Source of the DNA: Gammaproteobacteria bacterium
Lineage (GTDB): Bacteria > Pseudomonadota > Gammaproteobacteria > Francisellales > CACEW01
Direction of reading: 5' to 3'
Assembly (NCBI GenBank): GCA_029256015.1
Contig: JAQSYQ010000013.1
Location: 1 to 62,158 of the forward strand
Length of the DNA stretch: 62,158 bases
The first letter of the stretch is position 1, and each line of letters starts with the position of its first letter. Positions 11,468-19,513 of the stretch are shown here, piece after piece. A program made the translations under genes and the position numbers. The notes beneath the pieces were generated by a model. That model searched no databases, was not told the DNA's origin, and worked only from the letters and a program-made list of their open reading frames with translations.

Positions 11468-12406
11468 ATGGAAAAGATTGCCTTTGTATTCCCAGGGCAG
11501 GGCTCTCAGAAATTGGGTATGCTAAGTGAATTAGCCGCACAGTTTCCTGTGGTTAAATCAACTTTTGATGAAGCTGAGCAAGTATTGGGATATGACTTAT
11601 GGGAAATTACCCAAAAGGACGAAGCTAAACTCAATCAAACTGAATACACTCAGCCTGCTGTTTTGGCTGCTAGTATTGCCGTTTGGCGTATATGGCAACA
11701 AAGAACTGAGGCCAGGCCTAGTTTAGTGGCAGGACATAGTTTAGGGGAATACTCTGCTTTGGTTTGCGCTGAATCGATAGATTTTGCAGATGCGTTGCGT
11801 TTAGTTAGGCTTCGCGGCCAGTTAATGCAAACTGCGGTGCCTAAAGAACAAGGTGCTATGGCAGCCATTTTAGGATTGGATGATCAAGGTGTGATCGAGG
11901 CTTGCAAACAAGCGGCACAAGATGAAGTAGTTGCTGCTGTGAACTTCAATGCGCCAGGCCAGGTAGTGATTGCAGGAAGACGAAATGCAGTGACTCGCGC
12001 CATTGAAACCGCCAAATCACTCGGAGCAAAAAAAGCACTATTACTACCTGTAAGTGTCCCTTCTCACTGTGAATTAATGAAGCCGGCGGCTGAAAGCTTA
12101 GCTGAAGCTTTGGAGGGAATTGCTATTCAATCTCCGAAAATTGGAGTGGTGCAAAACGTTGATGCCAGTATTCATCAGTCTCCTGATGTAATCCGCAGTG
12201 CCTTAGTAAAACAATTATACAATCCTGTGCAATGGGTAAAAAGCGTTCAAAAACTTTATCAGGAAAACTGTCAAACCTTTATTGAGTGTGGCCCAGGAAA
12301 AGTGTTAACAGGCCTAAATAAAAGAATTATTGACGAAGGCCATTTTGCCGCAATGGATGATGTAGCAGGTTTGGAAGCTGCCCTGCAATTAATTCAGAAC
12401 AGTTAA
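11468..12406 (+). CDS. fabD: Malonyl-CoA:ACP transacylase (FabD)
   Basis: FabD loads malonyl groups onto acyl carrier protein. The N-terminal FVFPGQGSQ motif, the catalytic S91 in GHSLGEYSALV and H199 in VSVPSHCELM are all present in the 312-residue protein. It sits within the fab operon, followed by fabG. A ribosome-binding site (ATAGGTG) precedes the ATG. Confidence 0.97.
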   Translation: MEKIAFVFPGQGSQKLGMLSELAAQFPVVKSTFDEAEQVLGYDLWEITQKDEAKLNQTEYTQPAVLAASIAVWRIWQQRTEARPSLVAGHSLGEYSALVCAESIDFADALRLVRLRGQLMQTAVPKEQGAMAAILGLDDQGVIEACKQAAQDEVVAAVNFNAPGQVVIAGRRNAVTRAIETAKSLGAKKALLLPVSVPSHCELMKPAAESLAEALEGIAIQSPKIGVVQNVDASIHQSPDVIRSALVKQLYNPVQWVKSVQKLYQENCQTFIECGPGKVLTGLNKRIIDEGHFAAMDDVAGLEAALQLIQNS

Positions 12407-12421
12407 GATAGAGGAATGAGC

Positions 12422-13159
12422 ATGGCGGAAAATCAAAAAGTTGCTTTAGTAACTGGTGCAAGTAGAGGCATTGGTCAAGCGATTATGCTTGAACTAGCTA
12501 AGCAAAATATGTATGTGATTGGTACGGCTACCAGTGAATCAGGCGCTGCTAAAATTACTCAGACTTTGCAAGAGGCTGGACTAAAAGGCGAAGGCAAGGT
12601 TTTAGATGTCTCTTCTCCTGAAATGATTAAGAGTTTCTGTGAGCAGATTAAAGATATGCCAGGCCTACCGCATATTTTGGTTAACAATGCAGGAATCACC
12701 CGCGATAATTTAATGATGAGAATGTCAGATGACGAGTGGGAAAGCGTAGTTAACACCAACTTGTCTGGAGTGTTTCGTTTAAGCAAGGCCTGTTTAAAAA
12801 ATATGATGCAGAACCGTTGGGGCAGAATTATTAGCATCGGTTCAGTGGTAGGCAGCATGGGAAATCCTGGGCAAGCAAATTACTGCGCAGCAAAAGCCGG
12901 CGTTATCGGATTTTCAAAGTCTCTAGCGCGTGAAATAGGTTCTCGCAATATTACCGTCAATGTTGTAGCGCCTGGTTTTATCGATACCGATATGACTTCT
13001 GCTTTGCCCGATAATCATAAGCAGGCATTATTGGATATGATTCCATTGAAGCGGATGGGTAAGCCTGAAGATATTGCAGCTTTGGTGGGGTTTTTGGCAT
13101 CTGATGCGGCGGGATATATTACGGGCGAGACTATTCACGTAAATGGCGGCATGTACTAA
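12422..13159 (+). CDS. fabG: 3-oxoacyl-ACP reductase (FabG)
   Basis: FabG is the NADPH-dependent ketoreductase of fatty acid elongation. The 245-residue protein has the Rossmann signature TGASRGIG, the NNAG motif, and the Ser-Tyr-Lys triad at S141, Y154 and K158. I chose the ATG at 12422 because the AGAGGA site ends 6 bases before it; the ATG at 12416 directly touches that site. The stop codon overlaps the left end of a palindromic repeat cluster. Confidence 0.97.
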   Translation: MAENQKVALVTGASRGIGQAIMLELAKQNMYVIGTATSESGAAKITQTLQEAGLKGEGKVLDVSSPEMIKSFCEQIKDMPGLPHILVNNAGITRDNLMMRMSDDEWESVVNTNLSGVFRLSKACLKNMMQNRWGRIISIGSVVGSMGNPGQANYCAAKAGVIGFSKSLAREIGSRNITVNVVAPGFIDTDMTSALPDNHKQALLDMIPLKRMGKPEDIAALVGFLASDAAGYITGETIHVNGGMY

Positions 13160-13362
13160 TACCCATTCTCTTTTTTAGCCATACTGCGTTGTGGCGACCA
13201 TTCGCGGTCCTCATTTATTAGTAATAAACTCCGGACGCCTTGTCTAAGTTAAAAATTGAGAGCATTAGTATTAAAACCACCCTTTCCCTCATTTATTAGT
13301 AATAAACTCCGGGCGCTCTTTGGTCACCACGCCTTGCCTGGCTAAAAATAGAGATGGGTATT
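13158..13362. repeat. Double palindromic element between fabG and acpP
   Basis: This 205-base stretch begins inside the fabG stop codon. Its outer ends are inverted repeats (AATACCCATTCTCTTTTTTA on the left, TAAAAATAGAGATGGGTATT on the right). Inside are two copies of a core CTCATTTATTAGTAATAAAC followed by TCCGG. Related copies occur at 44982-45100, 61891-62008 and (half) 37516-37594. The remainder of the 325-base gap (to 13484) holds A/T-rich DNA that should contain the acpP promoter; I could not define it convincingly. Confidence 0.75.
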
Positions 13363-13484
13363 GGTTAACATAGTACGTTTGTTTGAAAAACAGGCTAAAT
13401 AAAAAAGTTTTTCTTGAAACATCTGGAAATTTGAATAAACTAGCACGATAAGCTTTTTGATTCATTAATAAAGAGGATAAGTAG

Positions 13485-13724
13485 ATGAGCAATACAATCG
13501 AAGCCCGCGTTAAAAAAATCATCGTTGAGCAGTTGGGCGTGAAAGAAGAAGATGTGACTCCAAACGCATCTTTAGTTGATGATTTAGGGGCTGATTCTCT
13601 TGATACCGTAGAATTGGTTATGGCATTAGAAGAAGAGTTTGAGACCGAAATTCCAGACGAAGATGCTGAAAAAATTACTACAGTTCAACAAATCACTGAC
13701 TATATCAAGAGTCATTCTAAGTAA
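13485..13724 (+). CDS. acpP: Acyl carrier protein
   Basis: This is a 79-residue acidic protein with the phosphopantetheine attachment serine S38 in [18 protein letters not shown]. It carries growing acyl chains for the fab enzymes, PlsX and lipid A synthesis. A GAGGA site precedes the ATG. A 325-base gap with repeats separates it from fabG, so it probably has its own promoter. A terminator-like hairpin follows. Confidence 0.98.
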   Translation: MSNTIEARVKKIIVEQLGVKEEDVTPNASLVDDLGADSLDTVELVMALEEEFETEIPDEDAEKITTVQQITDYIKSHSK

Positions 13725-13748
13725 TAGATTCTATCAATAGCATTATTC

Positions 13749-13785
13749 AAAGGCTGGTTTATCGGTAACGAGGACCAGCCTTTTT
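13749..13785 (+). terminator. Intrinsic terminator/attenuator between acpP and fabF
   Basis: A 10-base stem (AAAGGCTGGT with ACCAGCC plus TTT) closes a 15-base loop and ends in a run of five T. It lies after acpP and just before the AGGAGGT site of fabF. It could lower fabF expression relative to acpP, which is needed in large excess. Confidence 0.8.
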
Positions 13786-13800
13786 CATAAGGAGGTAAAA

Positions 13801-15033
13801 GTGAACAAGCGCCGTGTAGTGGTAACTGGTTTAGGGATGATTTCACCACTTGGTTTGGATGTTGCTTCTAGCTGGGAAGGGATTATCGCAGGAAAAAGCG
13901 GTATTCGCATGATTACCGAATTTGATACGACAGAGTTTGCAGTAAAGTTTGCAGGAACGATTGAAGGCTTTGATCCCACTCAATACATTCCAGTAAAAGA
14001 CGTTAAGAAAATGGATATCAGCTTGCAATACGGTGTGGCTGCAGCTTGTGAAGCTTGGAGCGATGCAGGTATTACAGTTACCGAGGAAAATGCTCGAAGA
14101 ATCGGCGTTTCTATCGGCTCAGGTATTGGTGGCTTAACCACTATCCAAGAAACTGCGATCGAAATGTCTAAAGAGGGCCCTAAAAGAATTTCACCTTTTT
14201 TTATCCCCTCAGCCATTATTAATATGATTTCAGGTCAGGTTGCTATTCGGTTTGGCTTGAAAGGCCCCAATATTGCCATTGTTACAGCTTGTACCACAGG
14301 TACCCACAATATCGGCTATGCTGCAAGAACTATTGCTTATGGCGATGCAGACGTGATGGTAGCGGGTGGTGCTGAAAAAGCCAGCTGCGAGCTAGGGATA
14401 GGCGGGTTTGCTGCGGCACGTGCTTTGTCACGTCGCAACGATGCTCCTGAAAAAGCCAGCCGGCCGTGGGACAAAGATCGAGACGGTTTTGTATTAGGAG
14501 ACGGCGCTGGCGTGGTGGTTCTTGAAGAATATGAACATGCTAAACGTCGTGGAGCTAAAATTTATGCTGAGATTATCGGTTTTGGTATGAGCGAAGATGC
14601 CTTTCATATGACGATGCCAGATGGAGTGGGAAGTTATTACTCCATGGTGAATGCAGTGGAAGATGCCGGAATTATGCCTTCTGAAATTGATTATATTAAT
14701 GCTCATGGAACTTCGACTCCGGCAGGGGATGTAGTGGAAAGCCAGACAGTTGAAAAGTTTTTAGGAGATCATGCTAAAAATGTTTCAATGAGTTCTACCA
14801 AGTCTATGATAGGTCATGCTTTAGGTGCGGCAGGAGCTTTAGAAGCCATATTCTGTATATTGGCTATACGCGACCAGATAGCGCCTCCTACCATTAACCT
14901 TGAGAACCCAGCAGAGGGCTGTAACTTAGATTACGTTCCTAATGTGGCTAAAAAACGCAAAATCGATGTGGCTTTGTCTAACTCGTTTGGATTTGGCGGC
15001 ACTAACGGTACGGTAATTTTTAAGAAACTATAA
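13801..15033 (+). CDS. fabF: 3-oxoacyl-ACP synthase II (FabF)
   Basis: FabF is the elongating condensing enzyme. Its catalytic Cys-His-His triad is C164 ([10 protein letters not shown]), H302 ([11 protein letters not shown]) and H339 ([10 protein letters not shown]). The 410-residue protein starts with GTG, supported by a perfect AGGAGGT seven bases upstream. It comes after the acpP terminator, so its expression likely depends on read-through. tmk follows after 58 bases containing a palindromic repeat. Confidence 0.97.
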   Translation: MNKRRVVVTGLGMISPLGLDVASSWEGIIAGKSGIRMITEFDTTEFAVKFAGTIEGFDPTQYIPVKDVKKMDISLQYGVAAACEAWSDAGITVTEENARRIGVSIGSGIGGLTTIQETAIEMSKEGPKRISPFFIPSAIINMISGQVAIRFGLKGPNIAIVTACTTGTHNIGYAARTIAYGDADVMVAGGAEKASCELGIGGFAAARALSRRNDAPEKASRPWDKDRDGFVLGDGAGVVVLEEYEHAKRRGAKIYAEIIGFGMSEDAFHMTMPDGVGSYYSMVNAVEDAGIMPSEIDYINAHGTSTPAGDVVESQTVEKFLGDHAKNVSMSSTKSMIGHALGAAGALEAIFCILAIRDQIAPPTINLENPAEGCNLDYVPNVAKKRKIDVALSNSFGFGGTNGTVIFKKL

Positions 15034-15039
15034 TGTTTA

Positions 15040-15079
15040 GTTGTCACCCTGGGGCTGCAAAGCAGAACCCGGGGTCTCA
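15040..15079. repeat. Short palindromic repeat (type B), copy 1
   Basis: TTGTCACCCTGGGGCTGCAA and the following GCAGAACCCGGGGTCT form an imperfect palindrome between fabF and tmk. A similar stretch lies in frame inside tilS at 46265-46304; about three quarters of positions agree by eye. Confidence 0.6.
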
Positions 15080-15091
15080 TCAAAGGAATTT

Positions 15092-15709
15092 ATGCGAATA
15101 GGTAAATTTATCACATTAGAAGGCGGCGAAGGGGTGGGCAAAACCACCTCTTTAGACTTTATTCAGTCTTATCTTACTCAAAAAGGCGTTAATCTTGTGG
15201 TAACCCGTGAGCCGGGCGGCACGCCTTTTGCTGAGAAAATCCGCAATGTATTGCTTGAGCCTTCAGATGAAAAAGTCGATGTGGATACCGAGCTTTTATT
15301 GATGTTTGCTTCCCGTGCACAGCATTTAGCTGAACTCATTAAGCCTGCTATCGCAAGAGGCGAGTGGGTGCTGTGCTCAAGGTTTACCGATTCTACTTAT
15401 GCCTATCAAGGTGGCGGAAGAGGCATTTCCTTTGAAAGAATCCGCACTTTAGAGCAGTGGGTTCATGATGATTTTCAGCCGGACCTCACTTTATATTTCG
15501 ACCTTCCAGTTGAAATCGGTATGCAAAGGGCCAAAGCTCGTGGGCATTTAGATCGAATTGAGCAAGAAGATTTAGACTTTTTTGAAAGAGTAAGAGCTGC
15601 TTATTTAAAGCGCGCTAAAGAATCTTCTCGCTATCGCGTTATTGATGCCAGTCAATCCATTGAGCAAGTCCAAAGTCAGATTGCTACAATCCTTAACGAA
15701 GTCCTATAA
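15092..15709 (+). CDS. tmk: Thymidylate kinase
   Basis: Tmk phosphorylates dTMP to dTDP. The P-loop [14 protein letters not shown], the [12 protein letters not shown] segment and the [14 protein letters not shown] lid region are all present in the 205-residue protein. I chose the ATG at 15092, which has an AAAGGA site; an upstream in-frame TTG at 15041 lies in a palindromic repeat and is not credible. It closes the fab cluster. holB, often next to tmk, is not here. Confidence 0.95.
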   Translation: MRIGKFITLEGGEGVGKTTSLDFIQSYLTQKGVNLVVTREPGGTPFAEKIRNVLLEPSDEKVDVDTELLLMFASRAQHLAELIKPAIARGEWVLCSRFTDSTYAYQGGGRGISFERIRTLEQWVHDDFQPDLTLYFDLPVEIGMQRAKARGHLDRIEQEDLDFFERVRAAYLKRAKESSRYRVIDASQSIEQVQSQIATILNEVL

Positions 15710-15773
15710 CAGGTTTGCTAAGAGCTTTTACCAAGAGCAGAATAGTGGTGTTAACCTAACAAAGGAGAACGCT

Positions 15774-16187
15774 ATGCCTGCTCAATCTAAGCCTTCAAAT
15801 AATTCTTCTGTTTTCAAAACGCTGTTAGTTTTATTTGCAGCTTCCGTTACAGCTAAATCATCAGTGGATAATTGGAGCACTTGCACCGGTGAGGGTGAGA
15901 GGTGGATAAGCAAACCGTTTGATTTTCGAAAAGGTCTAGTGGAATGCGTTTTTGGTTTGCATGGAAACGTAACCGAGGAAGCGAATTATTGCGTATCTTC
16001 AAAAGATGATGGAAAAGTGGAACCTGACTATGGCACTCTGCCGGTAGGGCCAAGCCAAATAAATTTCACAGGAGACAGTCAAGCTGCATCGATTGGGGTT
16101 ATTTATCAGACTAAAGGTGCTTTATATACAGCTCACTGCGATCAAAATACGACGTCAGTCTTAAGAGGGTCAGCAACTCCGGTCTAA
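15774..16187 (+). CDS. Secreted single-domain protein, paralogue of the next gene
   Basis: This is a 137-residue protein with a hydrophobic export segment (about residues 13-27, VFKTLLVLFAASVTA). The rest contains one copy of the domain found twice in the following gene: an early cysteine after a short glycine turn (KGLVEC, C58), a LPVGPSQINF strand, and a late cysteine (TAHC, C122). The start has AAAGGAG seven bases upstream. Function is unknown. The cysteines suggest a disulfide-stabilised periplasmic or secreted fold. It starts 64 bases after tmk. Confidence 0.7.
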   Translation: MPAQSKPSNNSSVFKTLLVLFAASVTAKSSVDNWSTCTGEGERWISKPFDFRKGLVECVFGLHGNVTEEANYCVSSKDDGKVEPDYGTLPVGPSQINFTGDSQAASIGVIYQTKGALYTAHCDQNTTSVLRGSATPV

Positions 16188-16261
16188 CCTGCTAACAGCA
16201 TTGATCGAAAAACAGCCTTTTGTTATTGTATAAATATTAATCAATAGCAAAAGGAGCTTAT

Positions 16262-17011
16262 ATGTTTAGTGTTCAAAATGCCTTGAAATTTCTATTGTTA
16301 GCTTATGCTTCAATTCAGTCTCGTGCTTATAATATTATCAACGATCAATTTTTTCTCGCTAAACCTGGCGAGGCGGCCAGAAACCCGGAAACCGCCAAGC
16401 TGCCTTTTTATGACTTTGCTTTAGGCCCGGTTTACTGTGAAGCCAGTATGGATTTTGCGGACCCCGAGTTGTCAAACTTTGTCACATTTTATGCCACAGG
16501 CGACTGCGATCCTAAGCGCTTAATTCTGGATTTAAGGCCTGGCGGTCATGAGCTAGAGTTTAAGGGCAATGGCCTTACGGAACTTAACTTTGTGAATAAC
16601 AACGGTGGTGCCGGCAAATTTGCCAATAATTTGCGAGTAAACTGTATGCAATCAGAGCCTGACAGCGCTAATTCGGCTAACCGTATGGAGTTGTTTATTA
16701 TCAAGCCGCAGCAATCTACTCTCGAAAATGAAAGGGCTAGATTCGATTTGGGCCGAGGCCCAGTAAACTGTACAGTTAACATGCCCAGTATGGATAAAGC
16801 AGCGGCTGGCACTGCCGAATTTTACGCGGTCGGGGCAGAAGCGTTTCCAGCTGCCGGCGAATTTAATTTACGCCTGGGGCCTAGCAGCATCTCGGTAGAA
16901 TTAGGAGATCCGAGATATGGAGACCGAGTCAGCCTAGTGTTTGCTAACAACAATGGTAAGCAGCCTTCGACCCATTCTAATAACTTATTCGTTAGCTGTT
17001 ATCAGGGCTGA
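16262..17011 (+). CDS. Secreted two-domain protein with internal duplication
   Basis: The 249-residue protein has a signal-like N-terminus (residues 7-22) and two related halves of about 100 residues. Half one carries ALGPVYC (C59), an FYATG turn, a VNNNGGAGKF segment and NNLRVNC (C128). Half two carries GRGPVNC (C170), FYAVG, LRLGPSSISVELGD, VFANNNGK and NNLFVSC (C246). The preceding gene encodes a single copy. Function is unknown; the pattern suggests a repeated beta-rich, disulfide-bonded domain. An AAAAGGAG site precedes the ATG and a strong terminator follows. Confidence 0.7.
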   Translation: MFSVQNALKFLLLAYASIQSRAYNIINDQFFLAKPGEAARNPETAKLPFYDFALGPVYCEASMDFADPELSNFVTFYATGDCDPKRLILDLRPGGHELEFKGNGLTELNFVNNNGGAGKFANNLRVNCMQSEPDSANSANRMELFIIKPQQSTLENERARFDLGRGPVNCTVNMPSMDKAAAGTAEFYAVGAEAFPAAGEFNLRLGPSSISVELGDPRYGDRVSLVFANNNGKQPSTHSNNLFVSCYQG

Positions 17012-17075
17012 GTTATCGCCTCATTTATCCAAAAGAAAATAATGCATCTGCTTCATCGGCATGCAGTTTCTTCAA

Positions 17076-17098
17076 AGCCCTCATTAGAGGGCTTTTTT
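17076..17098 (+). terminator. Intrinsic terminator after the secreted paralogue pair
   Basis: The stem GCCCTC / GAGGGC, preceded by AA, closes on ATTA and runs into six T residues. It ends the transcript of the two secreted proteins before the MFS transporter gene. Confidence 0.88.
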
Positions 17099-17172
17099 AT
17101 GCCTAATAAATTGCTAAGCTAGCAGCAAAAATATACACTATAAGTTTTGCATGAAGGCTTAGGGATTTATAG

Positions 17173-18474
17173 ATGACAGGGCAATCGTCAACTAAAAAAC
17201 ATTTTACCGCATACGCATTTTATCCGGTTTTGATCGTGATATTGTGCGCAGGATTCCTTTTTTACAAATATGTCCTTCAGGTTTCGCCCAGCATTATGAC
17301 CCATCAGCTTATGCAGGAGTTTCAGGTCAACGGAATGGGCCTTGGTAACCTGGCAGCGACTTTTTTCTATGCCTATTTTGTGACTCAGCTCTTTGTCGGC
17401 ATTTTGCTGGATAAGTACAGCGTTCGCCTATTAAGCAGCTTGGCTATCTTAATCAGCGCACTTGGGGCTTGTTTGTTTGCCGATACTCAATCTTTGTTTT
17501 TGGCGGCGCTGTATCGGGCTATGATGGGATTTGGAGCGGCTTTTGCCACAGTTTGCTATTTAAAAACCACAGCAGTTTGGTTTAAGCCCAATCAATTTGC
17601 TTTTATTAGCGGGCTTTTGGCTACTGCTGCAATGCTGGGGGCGGTATTTGGGGTGGCGCCTTTGTCTTTTGTGGTACAGGCTTATGGTTGGCGTAACTGT
17701 CTAATGGGTTGCGGCATTGCCGGAATTGCTTTATCCATAGTGTTTTTTATTGTGGTGAGAGACCAGTCATTTATTGGCCCGGCTGCTTCACGCCAAGCCA
17801 AGCATGGGATTGATTTAAAAGCAGTAGGCGCAGTATTAAAAAACAAGCAAAACTGGTTGCTGACATTTTACAGTGGGCTTTCTTTTACGCCGGTTGCGGT
17901 GTTTGGGGGTTTATGGGGTAATCCCTTTTTGCAAGAAAGCTATGCGATTTCTCAAACTCAGGCGGCAAGCTTGGTTTCTTTAAGCTTTCTTGGTCTTGCA
18001 GTAGGCGGGCCGTTATTGGGCTTGCTATCTGACCGCTTGGGCAAAAGAATTCAAATTATGCTGCTCGGTAATGTTTTAGCTTTAATGGCTTTGGGCCTAG
18101 TTATTTACTGCTCCTTCTTGCCTTACTGGCTTACCGGTATTTTATTGTTTGTATTTGGATTTGGGGCCAGTGCTTTTATGCTGGCATTTGCGGTGGGCAA
18201 GGAAAGTAATCCTATCGCATTGGCCGCAACGGTCATTGCCTTAATTAACTCTGGAGACGGAATATTTGGATCATTTTCAGAGCCTTTAGTCGGTAAAGTT
18301 TTAGATTTAGGTTGGAACGGTAAAATCCTTAACGGCATTCATTACTTCTCAGTAGATAATTACCGAGTGGCACTGAGTTTATTGCCGATTTATTTAGTGC
18401 TCGCTATTGTCCTGTTAATCTTTGTTCGCGACTCAAGACGCCACTTTAATGCAGTGGCTGAGCTAGAGGCATAA
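17173..18474 (+). CDS. Major facilitator superfamily transporter
   Basis: The 433-residue protein has about 12 hydrophobic helices. The MFS motif A variant is seen after helix 2 (FVGILLDKYSVRLL) and again in the second half (GLLSDRLGKRIQ). Its substrate cannot be deduced. It ends one base before metN, so it is probably co-transcribed with the methionine ABC genes. That placement hints at an amino acid or nutrient carrier, which is inference only. Confidence 0.85.
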   Translation: MTGQSSTKKHFTAYAFYPVLIVILCAGFLFYKYVLQVSPSIMTHQLMQEFQVNGMGLGNLAATFFYAYFVTQLFVGILLDKYSVRLLSSLAILISALGACLFADTQSLFLAALYRAMMGFGAAFATVCYLKTTAVWFKPNQFAFISGLLATAAMLGAVFGVAPLSFVVQAYGWRNCLMGCGIAGIALSIVFFIVVRDQSFIGPAASRQAKHGIDLKAVGAVLKNKQNWLLTFYSGLSFTPVAVFGGLWGNPFLQESYAISQTQAASLVSLSFLGLAVGGPLLGLLSDRLGKRIQIMLLGNVLALMALGLVIYCSFLPYWLTGILLFVFGFGASAFMLAFAVGKESNPIALAATVIALINSGDGIFGSFSEPLVGKVLDLGWNGKILNGIHYFSVDNYRVALSLLPIYLVLAIVLLIFVRDSRRHFNAVAELEA

Positions 18475-18475
18475 A

Positions 18476-19513
18476 ATGATTGAGCTTAAGGCCCTTAATA
18501 AATCCTATCAAACTAAGCAGGCTGAGTTTCATGCCTTAAGGGACATTAACCTCAAAGTAGCTAAAGGCGAAATTTACGGGATTATCGGCCGCTCAGGGGC
18601 GGGCAAAAGTACCTTAATCCGCTGTGTAAACTTATTGGAGCGCCCTAATAATGGGCAGGTTATAGTCGATGGCGTAGATTTGCTGCAACTCAATCCCAAA
18701 GCTTTACGAGAAAAGCGCCATTCCATTGGCATGATTTTCCAGCATTTTAATCTGTTAAGCTCACGTACGGTTTATGACAATATCGCTTTGCCTTTAGAGC
18801 TTATCGGAATTAGTAAGCCATATATCGCTAAACGAGTAGATGCTTTGTTAGAACTAACGGGCTTAGGCCTTCATAGGCATCACTGCCCACAGCAACTTAG
18901 CGGTGGCCAAAAGCAAAGAGTGGCGATTGCAAGGGCGCTGGCAACTTCTCCCAAGGTGTTGTTAAGCGATGAGGCTACTTCTGCTTTAGACCCTGAGACC
19001 ACCCAGTCCATTTTGAATTTGCTTAAAAAAATCAATCAGGAGCTTAATCTGACTATTTTGTTGATTACCCACGAAATGGATGTGATTAAATCTATTTGTG
19101 ATCGAGTCGCTATTTTAAATCAGGGCGAGATGATTGAAGAAGCTCCCGTATTAGAGTTATTCGCAAGGCCTCGCTCAGAGGTTGCCAAAAACTTTACTCA
19201 ATCTGCTTTGCATATTCAATTGCCAGACAGTTTAAGAGTAAGATTAAAACCTGAGCCTTTTGATGGCTCAAGGCCTATTGTGAAACTCACTTTTTTGGGA
19301 GAGAAGGCCGAGGAGCCTATTATCGTGAGCCTTCTCACCAGATTTAACGTGACCACGAATATTTTGCAGGCCAATTTGGAAATGATTCACCAATCTACCG
19401 TGGGAATGAGTATTTGTGAGCTATGGGGCACTCCGGGAGCAATAGAACACAGCATTGAGTTTATCAAAGCCCAAAACATACAGGTGGAGGTTTTAGGCTA
19501 TGTTTCTCATTAA
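18476..19513 (+). CDS. metN: Methionine ABC transporter ATPase MetN
   Basis: The 345-residue protein has Walker A (GRSGAGKST), a Q-loop, the LSGGQKQRVAIARAL signature, and Walker B followed by SDEATSALD. A C-terminal NIL domain (about residues 265-343) is typical of MetN, where it senses methionine. The gene overlaps the following permease-binding protein fusion by 14 bases. An MFS gene precedes it by one base. Confidence 0.94.
   Translation: MIELKALNKSYQTKQAEFHALRDINLKVAKGEIYGIIGRSGAGKSTLIRCVNLLERPNNGQVIVDGVDLLQLNPKALREKRHSIGMIFQHFNLLSSRTVYDNIALPLELIGISKPYIAKRVDALLELTGLGLHRHHCPQQLSGGQKQRVAIARALATSPKVLLSDEATSALDPETTQSILNLLKKINQELNLTILLITHEMDVIKSICDRVAILNQGEMIEEAPVLELFARPRSEVAKNFTQSALHIQLPDSLRVRLKPEPFDGSRPIVKLTFLGEKAEEPIIVSLLTRFNVTTNILQANLEMIHQSTVGMSICELWGTPGAIEHSIEFIKAQNIQVEVLGYVSH

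Noticed and set aside
15041..15091. Longer Tmk starting at TTG
   Set aside because: The extension is the translated palindromic repeat; the ATG at 15092 has an AAAGGA site and matches the family start.
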